A stretch of 64,000 nt of DNA from Bacteroidales bacterium (lineage in GTDB: Bacteria; Bacteroidota; Bacteroidia; Bacteroidales; F082). Numbering within the stretch: the first letter of the stretch is position 1; each line of letters opens with the position of its first letter. The translations under genes were made by a program, and so were the position numbers. This document shows, piece after piece, positions 25,995 through 35,035 of this stretch. Under the pieces are notes generated by a model. That model did not search any database, was not told the DNA's origin, and saw only the letters and a program-made list of their open reading frames with translations. Where the stretch lies: assembly GCA_017427985.1 (NCBI GenBank), contig JAFRRS010000011.1, forward strand, positions 123,926 through 187,925, read 5' to 3'.

Positions 25995-28475
25995 TTATAT
26001 AGGGTCGACATCAATGGAGATTGTGATTGATTTGTAATCGCTGTTGCGTTTGAAGGAATCCATTTCCGATTTTATGATTTCCTTGATTCTCATTGAGTTG
26101 TCGTTCCTGTCGAATTTAACAAGAATCTGTTTGATGTATTGGTTCTTAATCCTTGAGACGATAGGATATTCCGGACCGAGGATGTTATGTTTGAAGACTG
26201 GACGCAGCTGCCTTGCGAAAAATTCTGCAGCGGCATTGAGTTTGTTGTAGTCGGTGTGACGCAACTTTATCATTATCATGCGATAATATGGTGGATAGCA
26301 GAACTGGCGACGTATCGGCATCTGCTCCTCGAAAAATCGCACGTAATCGTGGTTGACTACGTTAAGAATCACAGGATGCGTTGGTTGATACGTCTGTATG
26401 ATGACCTTACCCTTCTCGCCTTTCCTGCCAGCGCGTCCACTCACCTGCTCCATTAGCTGGAAACTGCGTTCATGCGCTCTGAAGTCAGGGAACGAGAGCA
26501 TGTTATCGGCGTCGAGGACGCCCACGGTCTTCACATGGTCGAAGTCGAGACCTTTTGTAACCATCTGAGTGCCAACAAGCACATCCGTCTCCCGGTTTTT
26601 GAATTGGTCGAGGATAAACTGATATGAGTTTTTCGAGCGCGTGGTGTCGAGGTCGAGGCGAGCGCAGCGAGCCTCGGGAATGACGGCGGTCAAGTCCTCC
26701 TCAATCCTCTCGGTACCGAAACCGTGCATCTTCAAATCGGTGCTGTGACACGACGGACACTCCGACGGCACCGACATGGTGTAGCCGCAGTAATGGCATT
26801 TCATGATGTTCTGCGCCTTATGATACGTCATCGAGACATCGCAGTTGATGCACTGCGGCACCCAATGGCATACTCCACATTCGAGACGGAGCGAGAAACC
26901 ACGACGGTTTTGGAACAAAATAACCTGATTTTTATCGTTCAACGTGTTGCGTATCGCATCGACGAGTACGCTGCCGAAGTTGGCCTGCATGAGCTTGCGT
27001 TTCCGTTCAACGCGCATGTCGTCGACAATGATTTCTGGCATCTCCATCCCGCCATAACGCTCGGTGAGTTGCACAAGATGATAACGTCCTTGTCTGGCGT
27101 TATAATAACTCTCAAACGATGGCGTGGCGGAACCGAGGAGCACATCAGCACCATGAAAGCGTGCCAGAATCATGCTGAGGTCGCGGGAATTATAACGCGG
27201 GGCAGGGTCAATTTGCTTAAACGAAGTGTCATGTTCCTCATCGACGATGATGAGACCCAAATCGGAAAACGGAAGCAAAATAGAGGAACGTGAGCCGATA
27301 ATCACTTGATATTTAGGGCTTTTCGTTTTCTCAAAGTCAAAGACCTGCTCCCAAATCTCCACACGTTCCATGTCGCTGTAACGCGAATGATACACACCGA
27401 CCTGGTCGCCGAAATATTTCTTCAACCTATTGATAATCTGCTCTGTAAGTGCAATTTCCGGAAGGAGATAAAGCACCTGCTTCCCTTTATTCAAGGCTTC
27501 CTGAATCAGCTTGATATAAATCTCCGTCTTGCCCGAAGAAGTGACACCATGAAGCAAAACCGGTTTGTTATCGGAAAAACCTTTATGAATCTCATCAAAT
27601 GCAAGTCGCTGTTTTTCAGTTAGTTGTATCGAGTCAACATCAGTCAAGGCGTTGAAGCTCTTCAGTCGGCTTACGCGTTTCTGGTATGTCGTGAACACAC
27701 CTTTATTAATAAGAGCCTTCAAAACGGTGCTGTTGGCGTTGGACTTAGCCAGCAAATCGGAAGCGAGGATATCGTTTTCAGCATTCCCGCCAAGTACGAA
27801 GAATGACATAATCACTTCAAGCTGTTTGTAGGCGCGTTTTGTCAGCTCGTCCATCAGCTCATGCATCTTCTCATCGCTGCGGTATTCCTCCGCAAGTGCC
27901 ACAAAACGCTCATACTTCGCCTTGAATTTAGCGTCAAGCTCCTCCTCCATCACCACGATTTTCTTGTCAATCATCGTTTTTATTAGCGGCATCACCTTTT
28001 TATAGCCGATTATCTTGCTCACCTCGCTAATCGTGAGCTTCGGCTGCACCTGCAAAGCCTCGACAATGAGATATTCGAAATCGTTGAGTGTCAATGTGTC
28101 AAGTTCAAACCCATCGGAAAGCTTAATCTTCGACTCGCTTGAAAGTTTCATGGCTGAAGGCAGAGCCGCCTGCATCACCTCGCCCTCGTAACAGAGATAA
28201 TAATCGCAAATCCATTGCCAGAATTTCAACTGGACGGCGTTGACAACAGGATTCTCGTCAAGGAGACCGAGAATGTATTTAACCTGTTCATGCTCAGGAA
28301 CTTGCTCCGTCACTTCGCTTATCAGCCCAGACATTATTTTCGTCTTGCCGAACTGCACTACGGCGCGCTGTCCGACCTTCACGCTGTCGTTCAATTCCAA
28401 CGGCACACGGTAAGAGAACGTGCCAGGAACCGGCAACGGCAGAATGATGTTTACGAATAATGTTTTTCTGTCCAT
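25995..28475 (-). CDS. priA: Primosomal replication restart helicase PriA
   Basis: PriA reloads the replisome at stalled forks. The 826-residue protein has the N-terminal 3'-DNA-binding region (MDRKTLFVNIILPLPVPGTFSYRVP), Walker A GVTSSGKTE, Walker B DEEHDTSFKQ, and the zinc-binding Cys clusters (CGVCHWVPQCINC and CHYCGYT...CPSCHS) that mark PriA. The helicase motif QVSGRAGRKGEKG follows. Length is within the family range. It has its own promoter and a palindrome in its leader. Confidence 0.96.
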   Translation of the reverse strand: MDRKTLFVNIILPLPVPGTFSYRVPLELNDSVKVGQRAVVQFGKTKIMSGLISEVTEQVPEHEQVKYILGLLDENPVVNAVQLKFWQWICDYYLCYEGEVMQAALPSAMKLSSESKIKLSDGFELDTLTLNDFEYLIVEALQVQPKLTISEVSKIIGYKKVMPLIKTMIDKKIVVMEEELDAKFKAKYERFVALAEEYRSDEKMHELMDELTKRAYKQLEVIMSFFVLGGNAENDILASDLLAKSNANSTVLKALINKGVFTTYQKRVSRLKSFNALTDVDSIQLTEKQRLAFDEIHKGFSDNKPVLLHGVTSSGKTEIYIKLIQEALNKGKQVLYLLPEIALTEQIINRLKKYFGDQVGVYHSRYSDMERVEIWEQVFDFEKTKSPKYQVIIGSRSSILLPFSDLGLIIVDEEHDTSFKQIDPAPRYNSRDLSMILARFHGADVLLGSATPSFESYYNARQGRYHLVQLTERYGGMEMPEIIVDDMRVERKRKLMQANFGSVLVDAIRNTLNDKNQVILFQNRRGFSLRLECGVCHWVPQCINCDVSMTYHKAQNIMKCHYCGYTMSVPSECPSCHSTDLKMHGFGTERIEEDLTAVIPEARCARLDLDTTRSKNSYQFILDQFKNRETDVLVGTQMVTKGLDFDHVKTVGVLDADNMLSFPDFRAHERSFQLMEQVSGRAGRKGEKGKVIIQTYQPTHPVILNVVNHDYVRFFEEQMPIRRQFCYPPYYRMIMIKLRHTDYNKLNAAAEFFARQLRPVFKHNILGPEYPIVSRIKNQYIKQILVKFDRNDNSMRIKEIIKSEMDSFKRNSDYKSITISIDVDPI

Positions 28476-28484
28476 TCTTTAAGA

Positions 28485-28513
28485 GGATAATGCATGCGTT
28501 ATCCCTACGGGAT
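28485..28513 (-). repeat. Palindrome family 2, copy in the priA leader
   Basis: A 20-base palindrome (GGATAA-TGCATGCG-TTATCC, one wobble pair) at 28485-28504 is followed by CTACGGGAT. It lies between the priA -7 box and the priA start, so it would be a hairpin at the 5' end of the priA mRNA. Confidence 0.7.
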
Positions 28514-28514
28514 A

Positions 28515-28522
28515 CAAAATTA
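28515..28522 (-). promoter_or_regulatory. -7 box for priA
   Basis: TAATTTTG on the minus strand predicts a transcript start near 28508, so the leader is about 33 bases and mostly made of the palindrome. Confidence 0.5.
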
Positions 28523-28546
28523 ATATTTTATTTCGTAAATTTTTAT

Positions 28547-28554
28547 TATTTTTG
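28547..28554 (+). promoter_or_regulatory. -7 box for the T9SS plug gene
   Basis: TATTTTTG, 23 bases upstream of ATG 28577, divergent from the priA promoter. Confidence 0.55.
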
Positions 28555-28576
28555 AAAAATAAAACATCTTTATCTT

Positions 28577-29845
28577 ATGAAATTTAAATCATTGATAATC
28601 ATATTATTATCCATATCAATAAATCTCCCGGCGCAGAATCCGAAGACGGTTGGCGACATAAATTACAAAGACGAGGTGCATACTGTGCTGCTTCATCCTA
28701 CGGGTTTCGACCTTGACAAGCCAGTGATTTACCTTGACAACATGATTGAGCAGCTGCATCTTCAGTTTGACGTGTTTGCATACGATGCGCCTTACCTTTA
28801 TTACACTTTGGTGCATTGCAACAACGACTGGCAGCCGACAGATTTGCCTAAAAACGACTATATCAACGGGTTTTTCCAAGAAGAAATAAGCAATTTCACC
28901 TTTTCATTAAACACTTTTATAAACTACGTTCATTTCGACCTTTTGTTTCCGACAAGTAACATGATTCCAAAGATTTCGGGAAATTATCTGATTGTCGTGA
29001 CTGGCGAGGACCCGAATGACATTTATTTTACAAGAAGATTTTATATTGTTGAAGAAAAGGCTAACATTTCCGCCTCGATTCCTCGATATCCATACGATTT
29101 GAATCTTGGCAGTAACAAGCAAGAGATTGATATTCAAGTGGTTTATCCTGATATGTTTAACTCGCGAGCCGACCAATATTCGAATGTCACCATCCAGCAG
29201 AACGGGCGTTGGGACAATGCCGTTTCAGGACTGAAACCGACTTATGTCTATCCTGACAAGATTTCTTATATTAACAATCCAAAAACAGTGTTCGAGTCTG
29301 GCAATCAATATCTTAGGATAAATACAAGTAATTTTGACAATCGTCCTGAAAAGACGAGAACCGTTGTCAGAGAAAAGGATTGCTATGTGGTGACGCTTTA
29401 TGAGGACACGAAGCGCAACACGCACACATATCTTCAAGACGAAGACTTGTTTGGCGAGAAATACATATATCTTGAGCGCGAGGATTTTGATGCCACTCGG
29501 GAAGCCGATTACGCCTATGTCGATTTTTTCTTGAATTGGCCTCAATATATGGTTGGGAAGGATGTCTATATCACTGGAGCCATCACGGACTGGCGTTTGG
29601 ATGAAAACGCAAAGATGGAATATGACCCCGACAGACGCGGTTACAAGAAGTCGTTGCTTTTAAAACAAGGCTATTACGATTACATGTATCTTGTGAAAGA
29701 CAACGCCTCGGGCACATCGTCACTCGCGCCGATAAACGGTGATTTCTGGGAAACGAACAACATGTACCACATTTTTGTGTATTTGTTCGATCCGATTGAG
29801 AATTACGATAAGTTGATTGGTTATACGGTTATAAAGTCACATTAG
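28577..29845 (+). CDS. Type IX secretion plug-like protein (DUF5103)
   Basis: The 422-residue protein has a signal peptide (MKFKSLIIILLSISINLPA-Q). Its N-terminal region has the DUF5103 features: HPTGFDLDKPVIYLD, LQFDVFAYDAPYLYYTLVHCNNDW and NDYINGF. The C-terminal part has a carbohydrate-binding-like or early-set beta-sandwich (VYITGAITDW). DUF5103 proteins were identified as the Plug that closes the SprA outer-membrane translocon from the periplasmic side, so a T9SS role fits the gldD, gldE and porV-like genes in the window. It ends at a terminator. Confidence 0.88.
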   Translation: MKFKSLIIILLSISINLPAQNPKTVGDINYKDEVHTVLLHPTGFDLDKPVIYLDNMIEQLHLQFDVFAYDAPYLYYTLVHCNNDWQPTDLPKNDYINGFFQEEISNFTFSLNTFINYVHFDLLFPTSNMIPKISGNYLIVVTGEDPNDIYFTRRFYIVEEKANISASIPRYPYDLNLGSNKQEIDIQVVYPDMFNSRADQYSNVTIQQNGRWDNAVSGLKPTYVYPDKISYINNPKTVFESGNQYLRINTSNFDNRPEKTRTVVREKDCYVVTLYEDTKRNTHTYLQDEDLFGEKYIYLEREDFDATREADYAYVDFFLNWPQYMVGKDVYITGAITDWRLDENAKMEYDPDRRGYKKSLLLKQGYYDYMYLVKDNASGTSSLAPINGDFWETNNMYHIFVYLFDPIENYDKLIGYTVIKSH

Positions 29846-29852
29846 ACTCTTT

Positions 29853-29875
29853 CGCCCTCATGGGCGGTTTTTTTT
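29853..29875 (+). terminator. Terminator of the T9SS plug gene
   Basis: CGCCC-TCAT-GGGCG (29853-29866) is followed by G and T8 (29868-29875), a clear intrinsic terminator 8 bases after the stop codon. Confidence 0.85.
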
Positions 29876-29948
29876 GTTCCTTTTCTCTTGATAGAAAAGG
29901 AACCGAAAAGATCAAGCGCCAGCCGATGCTCGGACCGCCGTCTGGCGC
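29876..29948. repeat. GC-rich dispersed repeat with two hairpins
   Basis: The first hairpin is GTTCCTTTTCT-cttgat-AGAAAAGGAAC (29876-29903). The second is GCGCCAG (29916-29922) with CTGGCGC (29942-29948). The block 29911-29975 is far more GC-rich than nearby spacers and no coding frame is evident. Such blocks before lipoprotein genes are typical dispersed intergenic repeats. Confidence 0.55.
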
Positions 29949-29996
29949 AGCCCCCCGCACCGCGAAGCGAGTCGGGATTTAAAAAAGTATTAAACA

Positions 29997-30959
29997 ATGA
30001 AAAGAACAATTTTTATACTATTAGGAGTTTTGTTGGTTTCCTGCACGAGTAAACCGCGGAGAATCAATTATTCCGGAATCGTGCAAGGTTCATATTTCTC
30101 AATTTCTTATTATGATGAGAAAAACCGTGAGTTTGAAGCTGAGATAGACTCGATTTTCAGGGAAGTGGACAATGCAGTGTCGCTCTGGAATGAAAACTCG
30201 CTAATAAGAAAGGTGAACAGAAACGAAGATATCGTTGTAAATCATATATTTAAGGATAATTTTGAGTTGGCACAGAAAGCATCGGAATTTTCTGACGGCG
30301 CTTTCGACGCGACTATCGGACCGTTGGTTTCAGCGTGGGGCTTCCATTATAAAAAAGAACTCGAGATGACTCCCGAAATGGTTGATTCCATTCGCCAACT
30401 CGTTGATTATAAAAAGATTCAAATCATTGACGACAAAGTTGTGAAAGCAAATCCAAACATGACTTTGGACTTCAACGCGGTGGCACAAGGATATACCACG
30501 GATTTGATTGGAAAGTTTTTAGAAACCAAAGGAATAGAAAACTATTTGGTGGATGTCGGAGGCGAGATTTTTGCAAAAGGCACGAAACCCAACGGCGAAC
30601 TTTGGACCATCGGCATTGAAAAGCCTGCCGAGAATTACGATTCGGAGCGTTCAGTTCAAATCAAGATAAACCTCAAAGACAAGGGCATCGTGACTTCCGG
30701 AAACTACAGGAAATACATCGAAAAAGACGGCATCCGCTATTCGCACAGCATCGACCCGAAGACGGGATATCCTGTCGAGCACAATCTTTTGAGCGCCACC
30801 GTCATCGCCTACAACGCTTCATGGGCTGACTGTCTCGCCACCATCTGCATGCTCGTTGGCAAAGAAAAAGCCTCGAAACTTATTGAAAACCAAGGTGTCG
30901 AGGCGTATTTCATTTATGTTGAAGAAGGGATGATAAAAACGGAATGGGTCAATCATTGA
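29997..30959 (+). CDS. apbE: FAD:protein FMN transferase (ApbE) lipoprotein
   Basis: ApbE attaches FMN to Thr/Ser of NqrB/NqrC and RnfD/RnfG subunits using FAD and Mg2+. The 320-residue protein has a lipobox with Cys16 (LLVSC), IVQGSYFSISYY, DGAFDATIGPLVSAWGF at about 100-116 and LDFNAVAQGYTTDLIG, all family motifs. YSHSIDPKTGYPV and a final conserved Asp/Thr region follow. It overlaps tail-to-tail by 7 bases with the NqrM-like gene, whose family is needed for assembly of the same Na+-pumping NADH:quinone reductase. The nqr genes are not in the window. Confidence 0.95.
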   Translation: MKRTIFILLGVLLVSCTSKPRRINYSGIVQGSYFSISYYDEKNREFEAEIDSIFREVDNAVSLWNENSLIRKVNRNEDIVVNHIFKDNFELAQKASEFSDGAFDATIGPLVSAWGFHYKKELEMTPEMVDSIRQLVDYKKIQIIDDKVVKANPNMTLDFNAVAQGYTTDLIGKFLETKGIENYLVDVGGEIFAKGTKPNGELWTIGIEKPAENYDSERSVQIKINLKDKGIVTSGNYRKYIEKDGIRYSHSIDPKTGYPVEHNLLSATVIAYNASWADCLATICMLVGKEKASKLIENQGVEAYFIYVEEGMIKTEWVNH

Positions 30960-31150
30960 GACGGATTTTCATTCGTCTTTACGTTGGGACAATCACCGTT
31001 GCCACTGCACACGCATTTCGCATCCGGGTCTAACGAATGAGCGCATTTCCGCTCAAATTTTCCGTTTTTCTTGACAATGCTCTTGATTCCTATCGCAGCA
31101 ACTGCCAACAGGACGAGAAACAACGTGGGAACCAAGAATAACCAGTACAT
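30953..31150 (-). CDS. Small Cys-rich membrane protein, NqrM-like
   Basis: The 65-residue protein starts [21 protein letters not shown] (one membrane helix), then a basic patch and the Cys motif CAHSLDPDAKCVCSGNGDC. Four Cys after a single helix resemble NqrM (DUF539), the factor that matures the Na+-NQR, probably by delivering iron. The ATG at 31150 overlaps the tyrS stop (TAATG), so translation is coupled; an in-frame TTG at 31159 is possible but less likely. The convergent neighbour ApbE acts on the same complex, which supports the call. Similarity to true NqrM should still be regarded as moderate. Confidence 0.65.
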   Translation of the reverse strand: MYWLFLVPTLFLVLLAVAAIGIKSIVKKNGKFERKCAHSLDPDAKCVCSGNGDCPNVKTNENPSQ

Positions 31151-32445
31151 TATTCGCAAACAACTAAGTAATAGTTCTTCTTGCCTTTCTGCACGAGGAT
31201 GTATTTGCCGTTGAGAAGGTCATCTGTGCCGACGGTTTTCTGCTCAGTCACTTTGTCTTTGTTGACCGACACGCCGTTACCCTGCACCATCTTACGCGCC
31301 TCGCCTTTTGACGGAAACACGTTGGTCTGAACGAGGAAGTCGACAATACCGACACCTGCACTGAGAGCGTCTTTTGAGAACTTGGACTGCGGAACGCCGT
31401 CGAAGATGCTCAACAATGTGGCTTCATTGAATTTGTGCAAAGCTTCTGCAGTGCCTTTGCCAAACAATATCTGTGTCGCCTCTTCCGCCATCTCAAGGTC
31501 TTCCTTCGAGTGAACGACCAACGTCAACTCGCGTGCCAATGTGCGCTGCAGCTCGCGAAGATGTGGCTCGGCAGTGTGACGCGCTATCAAAGCGTCGATT
31601 TCATCTTTCTTCAACAAGGTGAAAATCTTGATGTAACGTGCCGCGTCCTCGTCGGTGCAGTTCATCCAGAACTGGTAGAACGCGTACGGCGACGTCTTCT
31701 CAGGGTCGAGCCAGATATTGCCCTTCTCTGTCTTGCCGAACTTGCCGCCGTCAGCCTTGGTGATGAGGTTGCAAGTCAAAGCAAACGCCTCTTTGTCGGC
31801 ACCGAGTTTGCGGCGGATGAGCTCTGTTCCCGTGGTGATATTGCCCCACTGGTCGGAGCCGCCCATCTGCAGCTTGCAGTTTTTATGCTCGAAGAGATAG
31901 AGGAAATCGTATCCCTGAACGAGCTGGTAGCTGAACTCCGTGAACGACATGCCTTCGCCTTCGCCATTAAAACGTTTCTTCACCGAGTCCTTCGCCATCA
32001 TGTAGTTGACGGTGATGTGCTTGCCGATGTCGCGGATGAAATGCAGGAAGGTGTAGTCCTTCATCCATTCGTAGTTGTTGACGAGCTCGGCACGATTTGG
32101 AGCGTCACTGTCGAAATCGAGGAACTTGGCGAGCTGCTTCTTTATGCATGCTTGGTTGTGCTGCAACGTCTCATCGTTCAACAGGTTACGCTCAGCTGAC
32201 TTTCCTGACGGGTCGCCAATCATGCCTGTTGCACCGCCAAGCAATGCCAACGGCTTGTGACCGGCAGCCTGAAAATGGCGAAGCATCATGATACCGCAGA
32301 GGTGTCCGATGTGCAATGAGTCGGCGGTCGGGTCAATACCGAGGTAAGCCGTTGTCATTTCCTTCTTTAACTGTTCTTCTGTGCCTGGGGTCATGTTGTT
32401 CAACATGCCGCGCCAGCGCAATTCTTCTACGAAATCTTCTCTCAT
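31150..32445 (-). CDS. tyrS: Tyrosyl-tRNA synthetase
   Basis: The 431-residue class I enzyme has the HIGH-type motif SLHIGHLCG at about 43-51, the anticodon/tyrosine pocket ([13 protein letters not shown] at about 175-187), [11 protein letters not shown] at about 195-205, the KMSKS variant KFGKTEKG and a C-terminal S4 domain (about 360-431). Length is standard. Its stop overlaps the start of the small NqrM-like gene. The promoter is about 56 bases upstream. Confidence 0.97.
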   Translation of the reverse strand: MREDFVEELRWRGMLNNMTPGTEEQLKKEMTTAYLGIDPTADSLHIGHLCGIMMLRHFQAAGHKPLALLGGATGMIGDPSGKSAERNLLNDETLQHNQACIKKQLAKFLDFDSDAPNRAELVNNYEWMKDYTFLHFIRDIGKHITVNYMMAKDSVKKRFNGEGEGMSFTEFSYQLVQGYDFLYLFEHKNCKLQMGGSDQWGNITTGTELIRRKLGADKEAFALTCNLITKADGGKFGKTEKGNIWLDPEKTSPYAFYQFWMNCTDEDAARYIKIFTLLKKDEIDALIARHTAEPHLRELQRTLARELTLVVHSKEDLEMAEEATQILFGKGTAEALHKFNEATLLSIFDGVPQSKFSKDALSAGVGIVDFLVQTNVFPSKGEARKMVQGNGVSVNKDKVTEQKTVGTDDLLNGKYILVQKGKKNYYLVVCE

Positions 32446-32500
32446 CGAATGATTTGATTGTTAATAATTTAGTTTGTTTAGTGATTTTTGAAAAATCATG

Positions 32501-32508
32501 CAAAAATA
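32501..32508 (-). promoter_or_regulatory. -7 box for tyrS
   Basis: TATTTTTG on the minus strand predicts a transcript start near 32495, with a leader of about 50 bases. No T-box is expected in this phylum and none is seen. Confidence 0.55.
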
Positions 32509-32555
32509 GTCATTTTTTTTAAACCCAAGAAATTAATATGAAATTGGTTTGTCAA

Positions 32556-34949
32556 TTACACTCCGGAAATCTCTATTTTAATGTTCTTAAACAAAGCCCT
32601 GTTGCTCTCCATCCATTTTGAATAATAAGTATAGATATAACACTTCAAATCTGTCGCGTCTTTCACAACAAACTCTTTATCAACATTAAGCTTATACCAT
32701 TCCCCGACCTCGATTTTATCAACCGGGAAGAATTTCACTATTTTATCGGTATAATAATCAGGATAATTATGATTATTGCCCGAGCAATAGAAATACAAAT
32801 CCATGTATTGGTCTGCATCAAGTTCATCAAGGAATGAAACATCAGCCGAAAAACTTATCTTTATTTTCTCCCATTGACCTTTGATCTTAGTATCAGGCAG
32901 CAAAAAATAATTCACCCAATGCTTATCGGCAGATGTATGACATTCAATTACATCAGAATGATTATACTTAAGAACCTCATTGTATTTATCGCTTTTAAAT
33001 ATACATTCCGACACGAGCTTGTCGTTAAGATAAACATAATCGTTCACGTATTTATAAACCTCCATTTTTCTTCTCAACATCTCATGACGCGGATCGTCAG
33101 ACGCATCAGAAAGGGTCATGTCATCGGTGATTTTATATGTTTTGTCGTCTTCTTTCTTATAAATCAACCCATCCGACAATATTTTTGTGACTCCTTTGGC
33201 ATATTCCACAAACAGCATTTCAGAACCAGAACCATCTTCGTCAACGCCAAGACAACTGCCAGCCCAACTCTCTTTTTCAGGAGTGTCGAGATGGTAGTTG
33301 TTTTTCATTAACATAACAAGCGACGGCACCAAATCATTATGCGTCACGACATTTTTAAACTTTTCAGACTCTTTCAGCAATGGCGAATAAATAATCAGCG
33401 GAACATGGTAGCGCGAGAGGTCTGATTTCATGAAATACCCGCTTCCATGATCGCCTGTAATTATAAATATCGTGTTTTCAAAATCATCGCGCTTTGAATA
33501 GTCCACGAAGAATTTTTTCAAGCAATCGTCGGTGTAAGCAAATGTTATCGCCTTGTTATGTTCACTATTTGTGACTTTTTTCACTTCTCTGGTTTTTTCT
33601 ACAATTTTATCCGCCTTCTCCACTGCTTTCGCAAAAACAGGATTGTCTTTGCTTATCTCGTCGTGTGTGGAAATTGTGACAAACATGTTAAACATAGGAC
33701 CTTTCTTGTCTTCAAGTACCTTTATAGATTTGTCAAACAAAAACTCATCATGATAGCCCCAGAAACAACCTTTGTTTTTATCTTTGTCAGCCTCATAATC
33801 CTTGTAAAAATCAGACATATAGTCGATTTTTTGAGAAATAAGATACTCGGCTATACAATCAAAATAAAACTGACCAGAATAAAAAGCGTTGGTTGCATAA
33901 CCATTTGACTTCAAGATTCCAATAAGGGTGTTTGTCTTGGGCATATTTCCAAATTGATACCCTCTTATTCCGCAAGTAACCGAGCCTGTCAAAGCGGGAA
34001 CAGCCCCAAAACTACGCGGCGTAGTAGAAAGACAATTCTCCCAATAAAGAGAGTGCCTCGACAGCGAATCGACAAAAGGCATAATCGGAGCCACCGTGTT
34101 TTTTGTACCCATCCATTCGTTTCCAAGTGACTCCACAATCAAGAGAACTATATTCGGCTTATCATCAGAATCTCTGAAAAAACGTGAAAGATTGTCTTTT
34201 GTATTGTCAACAAACTCCATGGGATGCTGCAAATCAGGATAATTACGTCCCGAATGCATGCTTATATACTCTTTTATTTTTGATTCATCGTACTCCACAT
34301 AAGCACAAGCCAAATCATCCGAAGACATCGTTGACCTTATTAAATACCATGTTTTATCTGCTATGAAATTCCTCTTGTTCGGATCTGTCGTATCTTCCAT
34401 TTTTGGTATCAACCAAATAAAAGAAGAAGTCAAGATGACCATCACAATAATAAAAATTGATAGTTTCTTACGAAAACCCAGGCATTTCACCATTAGATTC
34501 ATCAGCCAACAATATAACACCATGAAAATGACAAATCCAACAAGAATCAGCCAGAGATTTGAAACACCACTCTGCATGGTTTCCACAACCTCATTAAAAG
34601 GTCGGAGGAATATCTCATTATCCATCAGTGCGCCGCTTTTCATGGTGAAAACAGTTAGCGAAATCTCCAACAGCAATATAAAAGCACAGATAAACGAAGT
34701 CACAATAACCGAAGCTTTGCTGGAAACCAATCTCACCAAAACGTAAACAGGGAAAATAATGAGCGACAAAAACCCTGTTGCCAACACAGCGTCGATAATG
34801 GAGACTCCGACAACAGCAACAGTAATATCATTGGAATCATGCTGAACAAATCCCAAAAAAGCTTTTAACAAAAAAATCAGGCCCACCAAAACCATTATGT
34901 TTATTACATATGGCTGCAACCATGACAATATCTTCTCTCTATCACTCAT
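32556..34949 (-). CDS. LtaS-like sulfatase-fold membrane phosphotransferase
   Basis: The protein of 797 residues starts at ATG 34949, because the -7 box at 34967-34974 rules out the upstream codon. Five membrane helices span about the first 190 residues. The extracytoplasmic sulfatase/phosphoglycerol-transferase domain follows: KPNIVLLIVESLGNEWMG, the NCLSTTPRSFGAVPALTGS region with the candidate Thr nucleophile, and FIITGDHGSGYF with the metal-binding DH. A C-terminal beta-sandwich-like extension of about 150 residues goes beyond the usual LtaS length. It probably transfers phosphoglycerol or phosphoethanolamine to a surface glycan or lipid. The divergent neighbour is an acyltransferase, so envelope modification is a reasonable inference. 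Confidence 0.85.
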   Translation of the reverse strand: MSDREKILSWLQPYVINIMVLVGLIFLLKAFLGFVQHDSNDITVAVVGVSIIDAVLATGFLSLIIFPVYVLVRLVSSKASVIVTSFICAFILLLEISLTVFTMKSGALMDNEIFLRPFNEVVETMQSGVSNLWLILVGFVIFMVLYCWLMNLMVKCLGFRKKLSIFIIVMVILTSSFIWLIPKMEDTTDPNKRNFIADKTWYLIRSTMSSDDLACAYVEYDESKIKEYISMHSGRNYPDLQHPMEFVDNTKDNLSRFFRDSDDKPNIVLLIVESLGNEWMGTKNTVAPIMPFVDSLSRHSLYWENCLSTTPRSFGAVPALTGSVTCGIRGYQFGNMPKTNTLIGILKSNGYATNAFYSGQFYFDCIAEYLISQKIDYMSDFYKDYEADKDKNKGCFWGYHDEFLFDKSIKVLEDKKGPMFNMFVTISTHDEISKDNPVFAKAVEKADKIVEKTREVKKVTNSEHNKAITFAYTDDCLKKFFVDYSKRDDFENTIFIITGDHGSGYFMKSDLSRYHVPLIIYSPLLKESEKFKNVVTHNDLVPSLVMLMKNNYHLDTPEKESWAGSCLGVDEDGSGSEMLFVEYAKGVTKILSDGLIYKKEDDKTYKITDDMTLSDASDDPRHEMLRRKMEVYKYVNDYVYLNDKLVSECIFKSDKYNEVLKYNHSDVIECHTSADKHWVNYFLLPDTKIKGQWEKIKISFSADVSFLDELDADQYMDLYFYCSGNNHNYPDYYTDKIVKFFPVDKIEVGEWYKLNVDKEFVVKDATDLKCYIYTYYSKWMESNRALFKNIKIEISGV

Positions 34950-34966
34950 TTTTTGTATTTTATTTG

Positions 34967-34974
34967 CAAAATTA
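34967..34974 (-). promoter_or_regulatory. -7 box for the LtaS-like gene
   Basis: TAATTTTG on the minus strand, 18 bases before ATG 34949. It decides the start choice. Confidence 0.55.
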
Positions 34975-35006
34975 CATAAAAAAACATGATGTTTCATTTT
35001 TTTACT

Positions 35007-35014
35007 TATTTTTG
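35007..35014 (+). promoter_or_regulatory. -7 box for the acyltransferase gene
   Basis: TATTTTTG, 22 bases before ATG 35036. The two divergent promoters share an 86-base spacer. Confidence 0.55.
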
Positions 35015-35035
35015 CTTTGACAAAAAAATTGTTGG

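Noticed and set aside
28485..28522. Riboswitch in the priA leader
   Set aside because: The leader is only one short palindrome from a dispersed repeat family, with no aptamer-like conserved loops.
31435..32199. Long plus-strand frame of about 254 codons inside tyrS
   Set aside because: It is antisense to a clear synthetase and has no family motifs or start signals; it follows from third-position codon bias of tyrS.
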